A stretch of DNA of 21,772 nucleotides from Bacteroidales bacterium (GTDB taxonomy: Bacteria > Bacteroidota > Bacteroidia > Bacteroidales > F082): the NCBI GenBank assembly GCA_023229135.1, contig JALNZT010000055.1:1-21772 (forward strand), read 5' to 3'. A model generated the notes under the pieces. It saw only the letters and a list, made by a program, of their open reading frames with translations, was not told the origin of the DNA and made no database searches. The position numbers and the translations under genes were made by a program. Of this stretch, positions 14,578 to 21,772 are shown one piece after another (positions within the stretch are counted from its first letter, which is position 1; each line of letters begins with the position of its first letter).

Positions 14578-15933
14578 TTACAGCTTCACTATATCATCTT
14601 CATCCTTCACAAATAATACTGAAACTGCACCCACTATCAAAAGCAGACCGGCAGTAACTATCGCGTAGATAGCGTTTCCACCATAAAAATATTTCACAAT
14701 CGGCCCGCCGAAAACACCGTTTACAATTTGCGGGAAAGTGATAAAGAAATTAAATATCCCCATATAAACGCCCATTTTCCGTGCCGGGATAGAGCCCGCT
14801 AAAATAGCATAAGGCATCGCCAAAACACTTGCCCAGGCTATTCCAACGCCTATCATGCTGAGGTTGAGTAACCATTTCATATCCGGTGAGGTGATAAACA
14901 CAATAGAAATCAGTCCTAAGCCACCAATAGTAAGGTTGAAAGCGTGGGTGCGTTTGCGGCCGATTTTAGCAGCGATAACGGGTAATGCCATCGCGAAAAT
15001 CGCGGCCACCAAGTTATAAACGCCGAAAATCACCCCAACGTAATCACCTGCTTCGTTAAAAGCTGCCGAACTTGTATCATCGGGAGAAAGCCCCCAAACA
15101 TGCTGCGCCAAAGCCGGTGTAGTAAAAACCCACATTGAGAAAAGCGCAAACCAGCTAAAAAACTGCACCAAACCCAGCTGTTTCATGGTAGAAGGCATAT
15201 TGGCAAAGTCTTTGAAAATATCTATGAAGCGGGCGGGTTCTGCGTCAATTTCCGGTTCATCTTCCATATACATTTCCTGCTCTTCGGGCGAATATTCTTT
15301 GGTGGTTACAACCGTCCAAATAATGGTTGAAACCAATATTCCTGCACCAACAAAGAAGGACAATTTAAGGCTGAGCGGCACTTCGCCGGGCCCTGCAATT
15401 TCGTCAAACCCAAACCAGTTGGAAAGCACGTAAGGAAGCCACGAGCCTACCACTGCGCCGATCCCAATCAACAAAGTTTGCACCGAAAACCCAAGTGTTC
15501 GCTGATCAGTAGGCAGCTTGTCGGCCACCAAAGCCCTGAAAGGCTCCATAGCCACATTAAAGGAAGCGTCCATCACCATTAGCATGCCGGCGCCAATCCA
15601 CAAGGCTGGCATATAAGTGGCAAAAGCTGGTGCGTTGGGCATCAAAATAAGACCAATAGAAGCCAAGACAGCGCCCGTGAGAAAATACGGACGGCGGCGT
15701 CCTAAGCGGTTCCAGGTCTGATCGCTATAGTGACCAATGATGGGCTGCACAATCATTCCGGTGATCGGCGCCACGAGCCAAAACCAGGAAAGATGCTCTA
15801 CGTCAGCACCAAAAGTTTGTAAAATTCGGCTGGCATTGGCATTTTGCAAAGCAAATCCCATTTGAATGCCCAGGAAACCAAAACTCATATTCCAGATATC
15901 CCAGAAAGAAAGACGTGGCTTAGTTTTTCGCAT
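14578..15933 (-). CDS. SLC45/GPH-type MFS transporter, probably sugar
   Basis: Inner-membrane secondary carrier of 451 residues with about twelve transmembrane helices. The start is ATG 15933 (MRKTKPRLSFWDIWNMSFGF). A longer frame to 16038 adds 35 residues upstream of the family N-terminus and crosses a -7 box, so it is rejected. Family marks are FGFLGIQMGFALQNANASRIL in helix 1, PIIGHYSDQTWNRLGRRRPYF after helix 2, the AMEPFRALVADKLPTDQRTLGFS segment and IGRKRTHAFNLTIGG in the second half. A charged central loop (EEQEMYMEDEPEIDAEP) separates the halves. In Bacteroidota such carriers often move maltose or related sugars, but no glycosidase or regulator is next to it, so the substrate is open. 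It diverges from the MBOAT gene. Confidence 0.88.
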   Translation of the reverse strand: MRKTKPRLSFWDIWNMSFGFLGIQMGFALQNANASRILQTFGADVEHLSWFWLVAPITGMIVQPIIGHYSDQTWNRLGRRRPYFLTGAVLASIGLILMPNAPAFATYMPALWIGAGMLMVMDASFNVAMEPFRALVADKLPTDQRTLGFSVQTLLIGIGAVVGSWLPYVLSNWFGFDEIAGPGEVPLSLKLSFFVGAGILVSTIIWTVVTTKEYSPEEQEMYMEDEPEIDAEPARFIDIFKDFANMPSTMKQLGLVQFFSWFALFSMWVFTTPALAQHVWGLSPDDTSSAAFNEAGDYVGVIFGVYNLVAAIFAMALPVIAAKIGRKRTHAFNLTIGGLGLISIVFITSPDMKWLLNLSMIGVGIAWASVLAMPYAILAGSIPARKMGVYMGIFNFFITFPQIVNGVFGGPIVKYFYGGNAIYAIVTAGLLLIVGAVSVLFVKDEDDIVKL

Positions 15934-15978
15934 GAACGTTATTTTTTTGAATGCGCTAATGTAGAAAAGAAAAGTTGA

Positions 15979-15986
15979 CAAATTTA
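15979..15986 (-). promoter_or_regulatory. -7 promoter box of the MFS transporter
   Basis: The minus strand reads TAAATTTG, 45 bases before ATG 15933. Its position inside the longer alternative frame argues for the shorter start. Confidence 0.55.
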
Positions 15987-16091
15987 GTAAAATCTGCCCA
16001 ATCACCGCCTGTTTGTTACGCAGACCGTTGCAGTTCAAAAGTTTTTAGCAATACAGCTTTCAATACTTATCGGTTTTAAACGATATTCTGT

Positions 16092-16099
16092 TAATTTTG
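16092..16099 (+). promoter_or_regulatory. -7 promoter box of the MBOAT gene
   Basis: TAATTTTG fits TAnnTTTG, 25 bases before the ATG at 16125. The -33 region is T-rich without a clear TTTG. Confidence 0.55.
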
Positions 16100-16124
16100 C
16101 CTTTTCTGAATCAAATCCATTGCT

Positions 16125-17543
16125 ATGGTTTTTAGCAGCAGTCTGTTTCTACTTTATTTCCTTCCGGCATTTTTGCTCATGTATTTTATCGTGCCGCGCA
16201 TAGCTAAAAACTATGTGGCCTTACTGGCTAGCATCTTCTTTTATGCGTGGGGCGCACCCGATTTCATCTTTATCGTGATCGCCAGTATCCTCATCGATTT
16301 TTATATCGTGAAATGGATGTATGGATCTTCCGGCAACAAAAAACGCTGGTTTACAGGCATTAGCGTAACTCTAAATATAGGTTTGCTGGCCTATTTTAAG
16401 TACGCCAACTTTTTCGTAGAAAACCTCGACTGGGTGCTGCAACAGTTTGGCAGCGAACCTATTGTCTGGACGCATGTGGCCTTACCAATCGGCATTTCGT
16501 TTTTCACTTTTCAAAAAATGACTTATGCCGTTGATGTGCATCGCGGCGTGCATCCGCCATTGAAAAAAGTATCTGATCTCGCACTGTATATCCTGATGTT
16601 TCCACAGCTTATCGCTGGCCCAATAGTACGTTTCAACGAGATTGCCGAGCAATTGGTTGACCGCCGTCAGAATGAAAATGTGGATAACCGACTTAGCGGA
16701 TTTTTCCGTTTCGCGGTAGGTCTGGGCAGAAAAGTATTGATTGCAAACCCGCTGGGTGCTTATGCCGACAGCGTTTTTGCTGCTGACCCTACACAGCTGG
16801 CTACCATCACTTTATGGATTGGAATTTTGGCCTATGCCTTCCAGATTTATTACGATTTCGCGGGCTATTCTGATATGGCTATCGGTTTGGGCCGGATGAT
16901 TGGTTTTGACTTTCCGGAGAACTTTAACAACCCGTATATCTCACAGAATATTTCCGAATTCTGGCGGCGCTGGCATATCACGCTGGGGCGTTGGATGCGC
17001 GACTATCTGTACATCCCGCTGGGCGGAAATCGCGTGAATGCCTTACGCATGTATTTCAACCTTTGGCTGGTGTTTTTAATCTCTGGATTATGGCATGGTG
17101 CCGCCTGGAATTTCGTGCTATGGGGTGCTTTCCACGGTTTTTTTCTGGTTGCCGACCGCCTCTTTTTGCTCAAGTTTTACAAGCTAATCGGGAAGTTTCC
17201 AAGTGTCATCATCACTTTTGTCATTACACTGATTGGCTGGGTGCTGTTCCGCTCGGAAAGTATGGATCAGCTGTGGCATTTTGTAGGCGGCATGTTTAGT
17301 TTTAGAAACGGAAACACCGTGTTTGTTAATCAATCCGTTTGGATGACAATGATTTTTGCTGCGCTCTTTGCTGCCTTGGCTTATTCACCAAAAATAGAAG
17401 GCTGGCAGAAAAAAGTTTATGGTAAAAAACAGTCGTTTAGGGCTATTTTGCTGATGGTTTTGATTTCTATTCTACTCTTTATTATCAGCCTGAGTGCCAT
17501 CACCTCCAGTGGATTTAATCCTTTTATTTATTTCAGGTTTTAA
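16125..17543 (+). CDS. MBOAT-family O-acyltransferase (AlgI-like)
   Basis: Polytopic inner-membrane acyltransferase of 472 residues that carries acyl, usually acetyl, groups across the membrane for transfer to an exported glycan. It opens with MVFSSSLFLLYFLPAFLLMYF, typical of the family. It contains LPIGISFFTFQKMTYAVDVHRG, FPQLIAGPIVRF, YDFAGYSDMAIGLGRMIGFDFPENF and FWRRWHITLGRWMRDYLYIPLGG. The active-site SGLWHGAAWNFVLWG carries His324, the conserved MBOAT histidine. It overlaps the next gene by one base (TAATG) and is the first of a two-gene operon. The pairing of an AlgI-like membrane protein with an AlgX/J-like SGNH protein matches the layout of alginate, cellulose and other polysaccharide acetylation systems. 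No polysaccharide synthase is in the window, so the acceptor is unknown. Confidence 0.93.
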   Translation: MVFSSSLFLLYFLPAFLLMYFIVPRIAKNYVALLASIFFYAWGAPDFIFIVIASILIDFYIVKWMYGSSGNKKRWFTGISVTLNIGLLAYFKYANFFVENLDWVLQQFGSEPIVWTHVALPIGISFFTFQKMTYAVDVHRGVHPPLKKVSDLALYILMFPQLIAGPIVRFNEIAEQLVDRRQNENVDNRLSGFFRFAVGLGRKVLIANPLGAYADSVFAADPTQLATITLWIGILAYAFQIYYDFAGYSDMAIGLGRMIGFDFPENFNNPYISQNISEFWRRWHITLGRWMRDYLYIPLGGNRVNALRMYFNLWLVFLISGLWHGAAWNFVLWGAFHGFFLVADRLFLLKFYKLIGKFPSVIITFVITLIGWVLFRSESMDQLWHFVGGMFSFRNGNTVFVNQSVWMTMIFAALFAALAYSPKIEGWQKKVYGKKQSFRAILLMVLISILLFIISLSAITSSGFNPFIYFRF

Positions 17544-18844
17544 TGCAAAAGTGGATCAAACATAGCCTGTTCGTTTTGCTATTGCTGATGATGATTCTTC
17601 CGTTTATCCAGCAAACGTTTGACGTACCCAAAATTCGTCAGTTGAAAGGCGCTTTTACCGTTCCGCAAAAACCCAAATGGTATTTGGATAACTTCCTGGA
17701 AAGCAGCTATCAGGACAGCCTCAATACTTATATAGAACATCATATTGGCTACAGACCTCACCTGGTTAGGCTATACAACCAATTGCAGTACAGCTTATTC
17801 GACACGGTCAATGCACAAGGAGTGATTGTCGGCAAAGAAGGCTATTTGTTTGAGCTGAACTACATCAAAGCGATGTATGGCTTAGATTATGTGGGCGACG
17901 AAAAAGTAAATGCTGACATTGAAAAAACGGCTGCTGTTAATGACTGGCTCAACGCAAATGACAAACAACTGATTGTGGTACTCGCGCCGGGAAAAGGCAG
18001 TTATTTTCCGGAGTTTATTCCCGCTAATTATCAGCCCGATTCCATTGGAAAACAAAATTATACAGCTTATTACAACGGATTGCGGGAGGAGCAGGTTGAT
18101 GTGATTGGCGGAAACGACTGGTTTGCTGCTATAAAAGACAGCAGCCGCTACGCCCTGTTCCCAAAGGCTGGAATCCACTGGAGCTATTACGGATTGGGAC
18201 TGGTTTTCGATTCTGTTTTTAAACTGATGGAAAATCATTTTCAAACCGATTTCATTGATTTTGAGCTGGGAAATATTCAGCTTACTAACAAACTCCGCTC
18301 GCCCGACCGTGACTTGTGGGAAGGCATGAATATCATTTTTCCACCTGATGATTACGCCATGCCTTATCCGGAATTTCAATTTGAGGTAAAAAACGAATCA
18401 GAAATGCCGTCGGTAATTACCGTTGCAGACAGCTATTATTGGCAGTGGTTTGGTGGTAGTTATGCCACACGCGGTTTTAAAGACAATAGTTTTTGGTATT
18501 ACAACAAGCAGATTTTCTTCCCCGACAACACACCGCCCAAAGACATATCACAGGTCGATTTATTCGATTATATAGCTGATAATGATGTGATTCTGCTTAT
18601 CCAAACCGATGCCAATATGAACCGCTTTGGCTTTGGCTTTATCGATGATGTGTATGAACTAATCAAAGATGGTGGAACTGAAGCGTTGCAAAAGAAAATA
18701 GCCATCAAAGCCATTGTAGAAAGAATCAGGGGAAGCGAATCTTATATGGAAATGATCCGTGAGAAAGCTCAAAAGAAAGGTATAAGCGAAGAAGAAATGT
18801 TGCTGCTGGATGCGGGTTGGGTTTATGATAATCAGCAAAAGTAA
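17543..18844 (+). CDS. AlgX/AlgJ-like SGNH/DHHW-type acyltransferase partner
   Basis: 433 residues with an N-terminal hydrophobic anchor or signal (HSLFVLLLLMMILPFIQQTF), the rest probably periplasmic. Features expected of the AlgX/J-like family are GVIVGKEGYLFELNYI near 95, APGKGSYFPEFIP near 150, GIHWSYYGLGLVF with His212, and VADSYYWQWFG with Ser297 as the likely nucleophile. The last 70 residues are charged and helical. The position two before His212, usually Asp in DxHW, is Gly210, a variation that may be normal for Bacteroidota members or may weaken the triad. It would take the acyl group from the MBOAT protein and place it on the glycan. The gene is translationally linked to its partner (TAATG) and ends in a terminator that starts within its stop codon. 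Confidence 0.85.
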   Translation: MQKWIKHSLFVLLLLMMILPFIQQTFDVPKIRQLKGAFTVPQKPKWYLDNFLESSYQDSLNTYIEHHIGYRPHLVRLYNQLQYSLFDTVNAQGVIVGKEGYLFELNYIKAMYGLDYVGDEKVNADIEKTAAVNDWLNANDKQLIVVLAPGKGSYFPEFIPANYQPDSIGKQNYTAYYNGLREEQVDVIGGNDWFAAIKDSSRYALFPKAGIHWSYYGLGLVFDSVFKLMENHFQTDFIDFELGNIQLTNKLRSPDRDLWEGMNIIFPPDDYAMPYPEFQFEVKNESEMPSVITVADSYYWQWFGGSYATRGFKDNSFWYYNKQIFFPDNTPPKDISQVDLFDYIADNDVILLIQTDANMNRFGFGFIDDVYELIKDGGTEALQKKIAIKAIVERIRGSESYMEMIREKAQKKGISEEEMLLLDAGWVYDNQQK

Positions 18845-18863
18845 GGCTGGAAACAGCTTTTTT
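18843..18863 (+). terminator. Terminator of the acyltransferase operon
   Basis: AAGGCTG (18843-18849), GAAA tetraloop, CAGCTTT (18854-18860), then further Ts to 18863. The stem begins inside the TAA stop of the preceding gene. Confidence 0.85.
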
Positions 18864-18898
18864 AGACCTCAAGGGTTTTCGACAATCCTGGGGGTCTA
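18863..18898. repeat. Imperfect palindrome AGACCTC...GGGGTCT
   Basis: TAGACCTCAAGG (18863-18874) pairs with CCTGGGGGTCTA (18887-18898), one wobble and one mismatch, with a 12-base loop. There is no T-run. Palindromes of the type GACCTCA-AGGGTTTT occur between genes in many Bacteroidota, so this may be one copy of a dispersed repeat. Confidence 0.5.
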
Positions 18899-18963
18899 TA
18901 AAACTAATTATCGGTTTATTTGATAATGGATTTTTCCCGCGACAGCGAGTATTTCAACCTTAA

Positions 18964-18971
18964 TAAATTTG
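18964..18971 (+). promoter_or_regulatory. -7 promoter box of the antitoxin gene
   Basis: TAAATTTG fits TAnnTTTG. It lies 81 bases before ATG 19053, leaving room for a structured leader: ACTGC (18989-18993) and GCAGT (18999-19003) plus a T-run could form a weak terminator inside it. Confidence 0.45.
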
Positions 18972-19052
18972 AAGTGGCTTTTTAGCAGACTGCACCCAGC
19001 AGTTTTTTTCCGCCTAGCACAAAAAAAAAGTGTTTTTGTAAAAAGGCCTACA

Positions 19053-19268
19053 ATGGACATACAATCAAAAAAATATCATTTAATAGAATGGATTACACAA
19101 ATCCATGATACACAACTCTTGGATAAACTCATGAAACTCGCCACAGATAAAGACTGGTGGAACGAAATAAGCCAAGCGGAAAAAGACGCGATAGAAGAAG
19201 GCTTGCAAGACCTTTCCGAGAACAAGTTTCATGATCATTCAGAAGTAGAAAAGCTTTATGAAGTTTGA
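19053..19268 (+). CDS. Addiction-module antitoxin-like protein (orphan)
   Basis: 71 residues from ATG 19053 (MDIQSKKYHLIEWITQIHD). The frame is open further back to 18969, but those 28 extra residues are basic, unlike the family, and overlap the likely leader. The pattern of an N-terminal helix, LLDKLMKLATDKDWWNEISQAEKDAIEEGL and a C-terminal HSEVEKLYEV is that of the short antitoxins that precede RelE/ParE-like toxins in Bacteroidota. The usual toxin should begin at or just after the stop. Here an ATG overlapping the end reads only MKFETT before TAG, and no other frame to 19975 gives a toxin-like protein. The gene is therefore an orphan or the remnant of a decayed pair. Confidence 0.72.
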   Translation: MDIQSKKYHLIEWITQIHDTQLLDKLMKLATDKDWWNEISQAEKDAIEEGLQDLSENKFHDHSEVEKLYEV

Positions 19269-19975
19269 AACGACATAGTCGCAGACTATGACGAGCAAGC
19301 ATAATTGAGGACAATGAGTTTGTAGATAGGGGCAACGCAGATTATAATTCAACAAGGCACAAGCTTCGCTGAACCCAGCCAATCAAAAAATTTTGACGAA
19401 TCGAAACCTTTGTTGAAGTCTGTAAAACTTACCAAAACAGAACCGACAGAAGGATAATAAAGATGATAGTTTTAAACGTAAAATACCAAATCCAACTGGT
19501 AATTAAGCTATTTCCTCTAAAAGTTGTGGGATAAAATTTTTCTCGGCAAAAAAATAGTTTTTATTGAAAATATATCCTAACGTAATTTCTCGCGATAGAT
19601 ACATGTTTTGTATTGTATTCATTATGAGTTTAATAAGACCATTATTAGTCCATATTATTAGTATTCATTATTCTCTTTTTCTACCGTATTCTCGCTATTT
19701 TTCAGGGAATATCTTTTGCCTAAAAACTAGTTCAACATAACATTTAACATTTTATTAACATTATTTTTTTAAAAAAATATTTAAGTTGCGGTTTTCCGAC
19801 TGGTCTCTGACTCCACAGCCACTTCACCAGCCAAAAACAATTTCGAAAGTAACTTAGATATCATGCGTATCCATTGCGGCTATACGACCTTTTTAGTTGA
19901 GAATATTTTCCATGACTCAGTTAAACAAGCGAATAGGGGATATAGTGTAGTTTTCTTACCAAAAAAAACAAAGTT
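19269..19975. other. Gene-poor AT-rich region
   Basis: About 700 bases with no supportable gene. It contains a perfect 7-bp hairpin right after the antitoxin gene (CATAGTC 19274-19280, loop GCA, GACTATG 19284-19290) and a 16-bp AT palindrome (19763-19778). A frame of about 40 codons ending near 19460 (...FDESKPLLKSVKLTK...) looks weakly protein-like but has no sensible start. A 71-codon frame from 19863 runs into the adhesin gene in another frame and is judged spurious. Confidence 0.5.
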
Positions 19976-21772
19976 ATGCAACAATCAAATTTATCCAACC
20001 ATACGGGTAACCAAACCCGTCAAACAATCAATAATCAATTTAAAATTACAACTACGAAACGAACAATTCTTTTGTTAATGTTTGCTCTCACTTCCTTTAA
20101 CTGGATTATCGGACAAATAAGCTGTTATCCTGATAACGCTAACTATAACACGGGTTCCACTGATGGAACCAATTTTACGCAAACAAGTTTAATTTATACG
20201 GAAAGTAACCGTGCTGAAAGGGGATGGGCTCGTTTTAACACCTCAGCTATCCCGGATGGAGATGAAATTTTGGCAATAGAACTACATCTTTATGTTAACG
20301 ATGACAATTGGGCATGGTTCAAAGTTATGTCTATGGAAAGCGATCCACTTGGTGGTGATGCAGCATCCATATTTCAAGATGCCGGAGATGGGACAACTTA
20401 CGCAACCAATATCTCTGATTTTCCGGAACCGGGTTGGTATATCGTTGATTTAGGTATCACTGCAGCTGTAGATTTAAAAAACCTGTTGGTCAATGATTGG
20501 TTTGCTATAGGATTAAATGAACACGAAACAGATAGGCCTGGGTTTTATTTATCCTGTGATGGGTGGGATGAAACCAATAAACCTTATATCGTTGTAACTC
20601 GTAACGCTCCACCTTCCTGTCCGGCTCCCAGCGCGTTAACCGTATCAAACATCGCGGCTAATTCTGCTGATTTAAGCTGGACTGAAAATGGTACCGCCAC
20701 CAACTGGAATATCAAGTGGGGTACAAGCGGTTTCAATCCGGACACGGAAGGAACAATTATTTCAAGTGTTACCAATCCTTATACACTATCAGGACTTGCT
20801 GCTGACGCTACTTTCGACTGGTATGTACGATCTGATTGCGGCGGCGGTGATAAAAGTGATTGGGTAGGGCCAAAAACATTTACCATCCGTGATCTTGCCC
20901 CGGCACCTTATACTCAGGGGTTTCCTACAACATCACCACCTGAAGGCTGGACAACTACAGGATGGACGATAGGAACAACATCCGCTATACCGGCTCTTGA
21001 TGGGAATTATATTAGAGAACTTATGCAGAGTTCTACTCCACGAACATTTACAACAATCAATATCGGAAACGTTTCGGCTGATATGCTTCTCAGCTTTTAC
21101 TATGCACATGCAAATTACTCCTACCCTTATGTTGCCCCTGGCAATGGTTCCGGAAATTTTATCGTTTCCATAAGTACTGATTATGGTCAAAGCTATACTA
21201 ATCTGGAAACTGTAAACAACAACTCCATAGCCTCCTGGCAATACAAGTCTTACGATTTAAATGCTTATGCCGGTGAGATCGTGAAGATAAAAATCACAGG
21301 TAACACTAATTCAGGTTATTATTGGCTGGCTTTCGACAGTTTTAGCGTCGATGTGCCGGTATCGTGTCCTGCCCCCACGCTTCTTTCCAACTCAAGCGTC
21401 ACGCCAAATTCTGCTGAGTTAAGCTGGACGGAAAGGGGATCTGCCACCAGCTGGAATATCAAATGGGCGACAGCAAGCTTTGACCCTGACACGGAAGGAA
21501 CGCTTGTTTCGGGTGTTACCAATCCTTTTACACTTTCAGGTCTTGACCAGAATACCAACTATCATTGGTATGTGCAAGCCGATTGCGGTGGCGGCAGTGT
21601 AAGTGATTGGGAAGGACCGAATAGCTTTACCACCCTGCACCTTAGCCCGGCACCTTATACTCAGGGGTTTCCTACAACATCACCACCTGAAGGCTGGACA
21701 ACTACAGGATGGACGATAGGAACAACATCCGCTATACCGGCTCTTGATGGGAATTATATTAGAGAACTTATG
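19976..21772 (+). CDS. Large modular secreted surface protein, FnIII repeats (C-terminus missing)
   Basis: An uninterrupted frame from ATG 19976 to the window end gives 599 residues with no stop. A polar N-terminus precedes a signal-like hydrophobic stretch (about 28-47, KRTILLLMFALTSFNWIIGQ). Residues about 50-212 form a beta-rich domain resembling DNRLRE/CBM96-type modules (NYNTGSTDG, RAERGWARFNTSAIP, LHLYVND, WYIVDLG). Then come two 249-residue units: a fibronectin type III domain from residue 215 (CPAPSALTV, SADLSWTENG, WYVRSDCGGG) followed by an anchor-J/MAM-like domain from 309 (APYTQGFPTTSPPEGW, FIVSISTDYGQSYTNLETV, WLAFDSFSV). The second FnIII starts at 464 and the second J-like domain at 558, cut by the edge. 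The build is typical of adhesins exported by type IX secretion; a C-terminal sorting domain would lie outside. Upstream is AT-rich DNA without a clear promoter box. Confidence 0.85.
   Translation, partial: MQQSNLSNHTGNQTRQTINNQFKITTTKRTILLLMFALTSFNWIIGQISCYPDNANYNTGSTDGTNFTQTSLIYTESNRAERGWARFNTSAIPDGDEILAIELHLYVNDDNWAWFKVMSMESDPLGGDAASIFQDAGDGTTYATNISDFPEPGWYIVDLGITAAVDLKNLLVNDWFAIGLNEHETDRPGFYLSCDGWDETNKPYIVVTRNAPPSCPAPSALTVSNIAANSADLSWTENGTATNWNIKWGTSGFNPDTEGTIISSVTNPYTLSGLAADATFDWYVRSDCGGGDKSDWVGPKTFTIRDLAPAPYTQGFPTTSPPEGWTTTGWTIGTTSAIPALDGNYIRELMQSSTPRTFTTINIGNVSADMLLSFYYAHANYSYPYVAPGNGSGNFIVSISTDYGQSYTNLETVNNNSIASWQYKSYDLNAYAGEIVKIKITGNTNSGYYWLAFDSFSVDVPVSCPAPTLLSNSSVTPNSAELSWTERGSATSWNIKWATASFDPDTEGTLVSGVTNPFTLSGLDQNTNYHWYVQADCGGGSVSDWEGPNSFTTLHLSPAPYTQGFPTTSPPEGWTTTGWTIGTTSAIPALDGNYIRELM
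20899..21025 (+). repeat. Exact 127-bp repeat, copy 1
   Basis: Bases 20899-21025 equal 21646-21772 at every position, with an in-frame offset of 747 bases (249 codons). The base just before each copy differs (C versus G). It encodes the start of the J/MAM-like domain. Confidence 0.97.
21646..21772 (+). repeat. Exact 127-bp repeat, copy 2 (ends at window edge)
   Basis: Second identical copy. The match begins abruptly at 21646 and runs to the last base of the window, so its true length is unknown. The preceding FnIII domains of the two units are clearly diverged at both protein and DNA level. Confidence 0.97.

Noticed and set aside
15934..16038. 35-residue N-terminal extension of the MFS transporter
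   Set aside because: It spans a -7 box and adds a sequence unlike transporter N-termini; MRKTKPRLSFW at 15933 fits.
17882..18379. 165-codon minus-strand ORF inside the AlgX/J-like gene
   Set aside because: Antisense shadow; the plus strand carries all catalytic motifs and operon coupling.
19863..20078. 71-codon ORF (MRIHCGYTTFLVENIF...) before the adhesin
   Set aside because: It overlaps the start of the adhesin in another frame, has no recognisable family and lies in low-complexity DNA. The adhesin frame, with signal peptide and domains, explains the region better.
20899..21772. CRISPR or tandem satellite array
   Set aside because: There are only two copies 747 bases apart, in frame, inside one coding sequence; no short regularly spaced repeats.

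Overview
The window looks like a chromosomal segment of an environmental or gut-type Bacteroidota, probably Bacteroidales-like. The evidence is gene content, split three-subunit proton-translocating transhydrogenase, A-rich leaders without strong Shine-Dalgarno sites, and the recurrent -7 box TAnnTTTG in front of at least nine genes. No rRNA, tRNA, CRISPR array or complete insertion sequence was seen. Both ends cut through coding sequence: a 35-codon tail of an unidentified protein on the left, and a large secreted adhesin-like protein on the right with no stop before the window ends.

Layout. (1) 1-4444: malate dehydrogenase (+) converges on the transhydrogenase operon pntA1-pntA2-pntB (-), with a strong bidirectional hairpin terminator between them. 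(2) 4445-4930: gene-free, with a nested inverted-repeat element of about 150 bp. (3) 4931-9892: a run of + strand genes. First comes a tightly packed set: a zinc-less class III-type sirtuin with a TTG start, an FKBP-type lipoprotein and RecX. Then come release factor 2 with its programmed +1 frameshift, an ArsC/YfgD-like protein coupled to a four-helix-bundle protein, and class II fumarase. (4) 9893-11553: tandem hairpins, then obg and a YkgJ-type cysteine-cluster gene on the - strand. (5) 11554-14504: a divergent 520-bp control region with palindromes, then a free 2x[4Fe-4S] ferredoxin and a NuoG/formate-dehydrogenase-alpha-like protein. (6) 14578-18844: an SLC45/GPH-type sugar transporter (-) diverging from an MBOAT acyltransferase/AlgX-J-like pair (+). 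(7) 18845-21772: AT-rich, gene-poor DNA with a lone addiction-module antitoxin, then the start of the modular surface protein.

How the genes relate. Mdh, Fum and Pnt serve dicarboxylate metabolism and NAD(P)H balance. RF2, RecX, Obg, FKBP and the sirtuin are housekeeping or regulatory. The MBOAT and SGNH proteins fit a two-part machine that O-acylates an exported polysaccharide. The ferredoxin resembles the C-terminal domain of HydB/NuoF-type diaphorases, and its partner is an iron-sulfur electron-transfer protein whose catalytic molybdopterin features are gone. Together they look like a stripped-down electron-transfer module without its NADH subunit; this is the most unusual system here.

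The right end deserves caution. The last 127 bases are an exact copy of 20899-21025, and the match starts abruptly. This may be a real, recently homogenised domain repeat, or the mark of an assembly break at a repeat.
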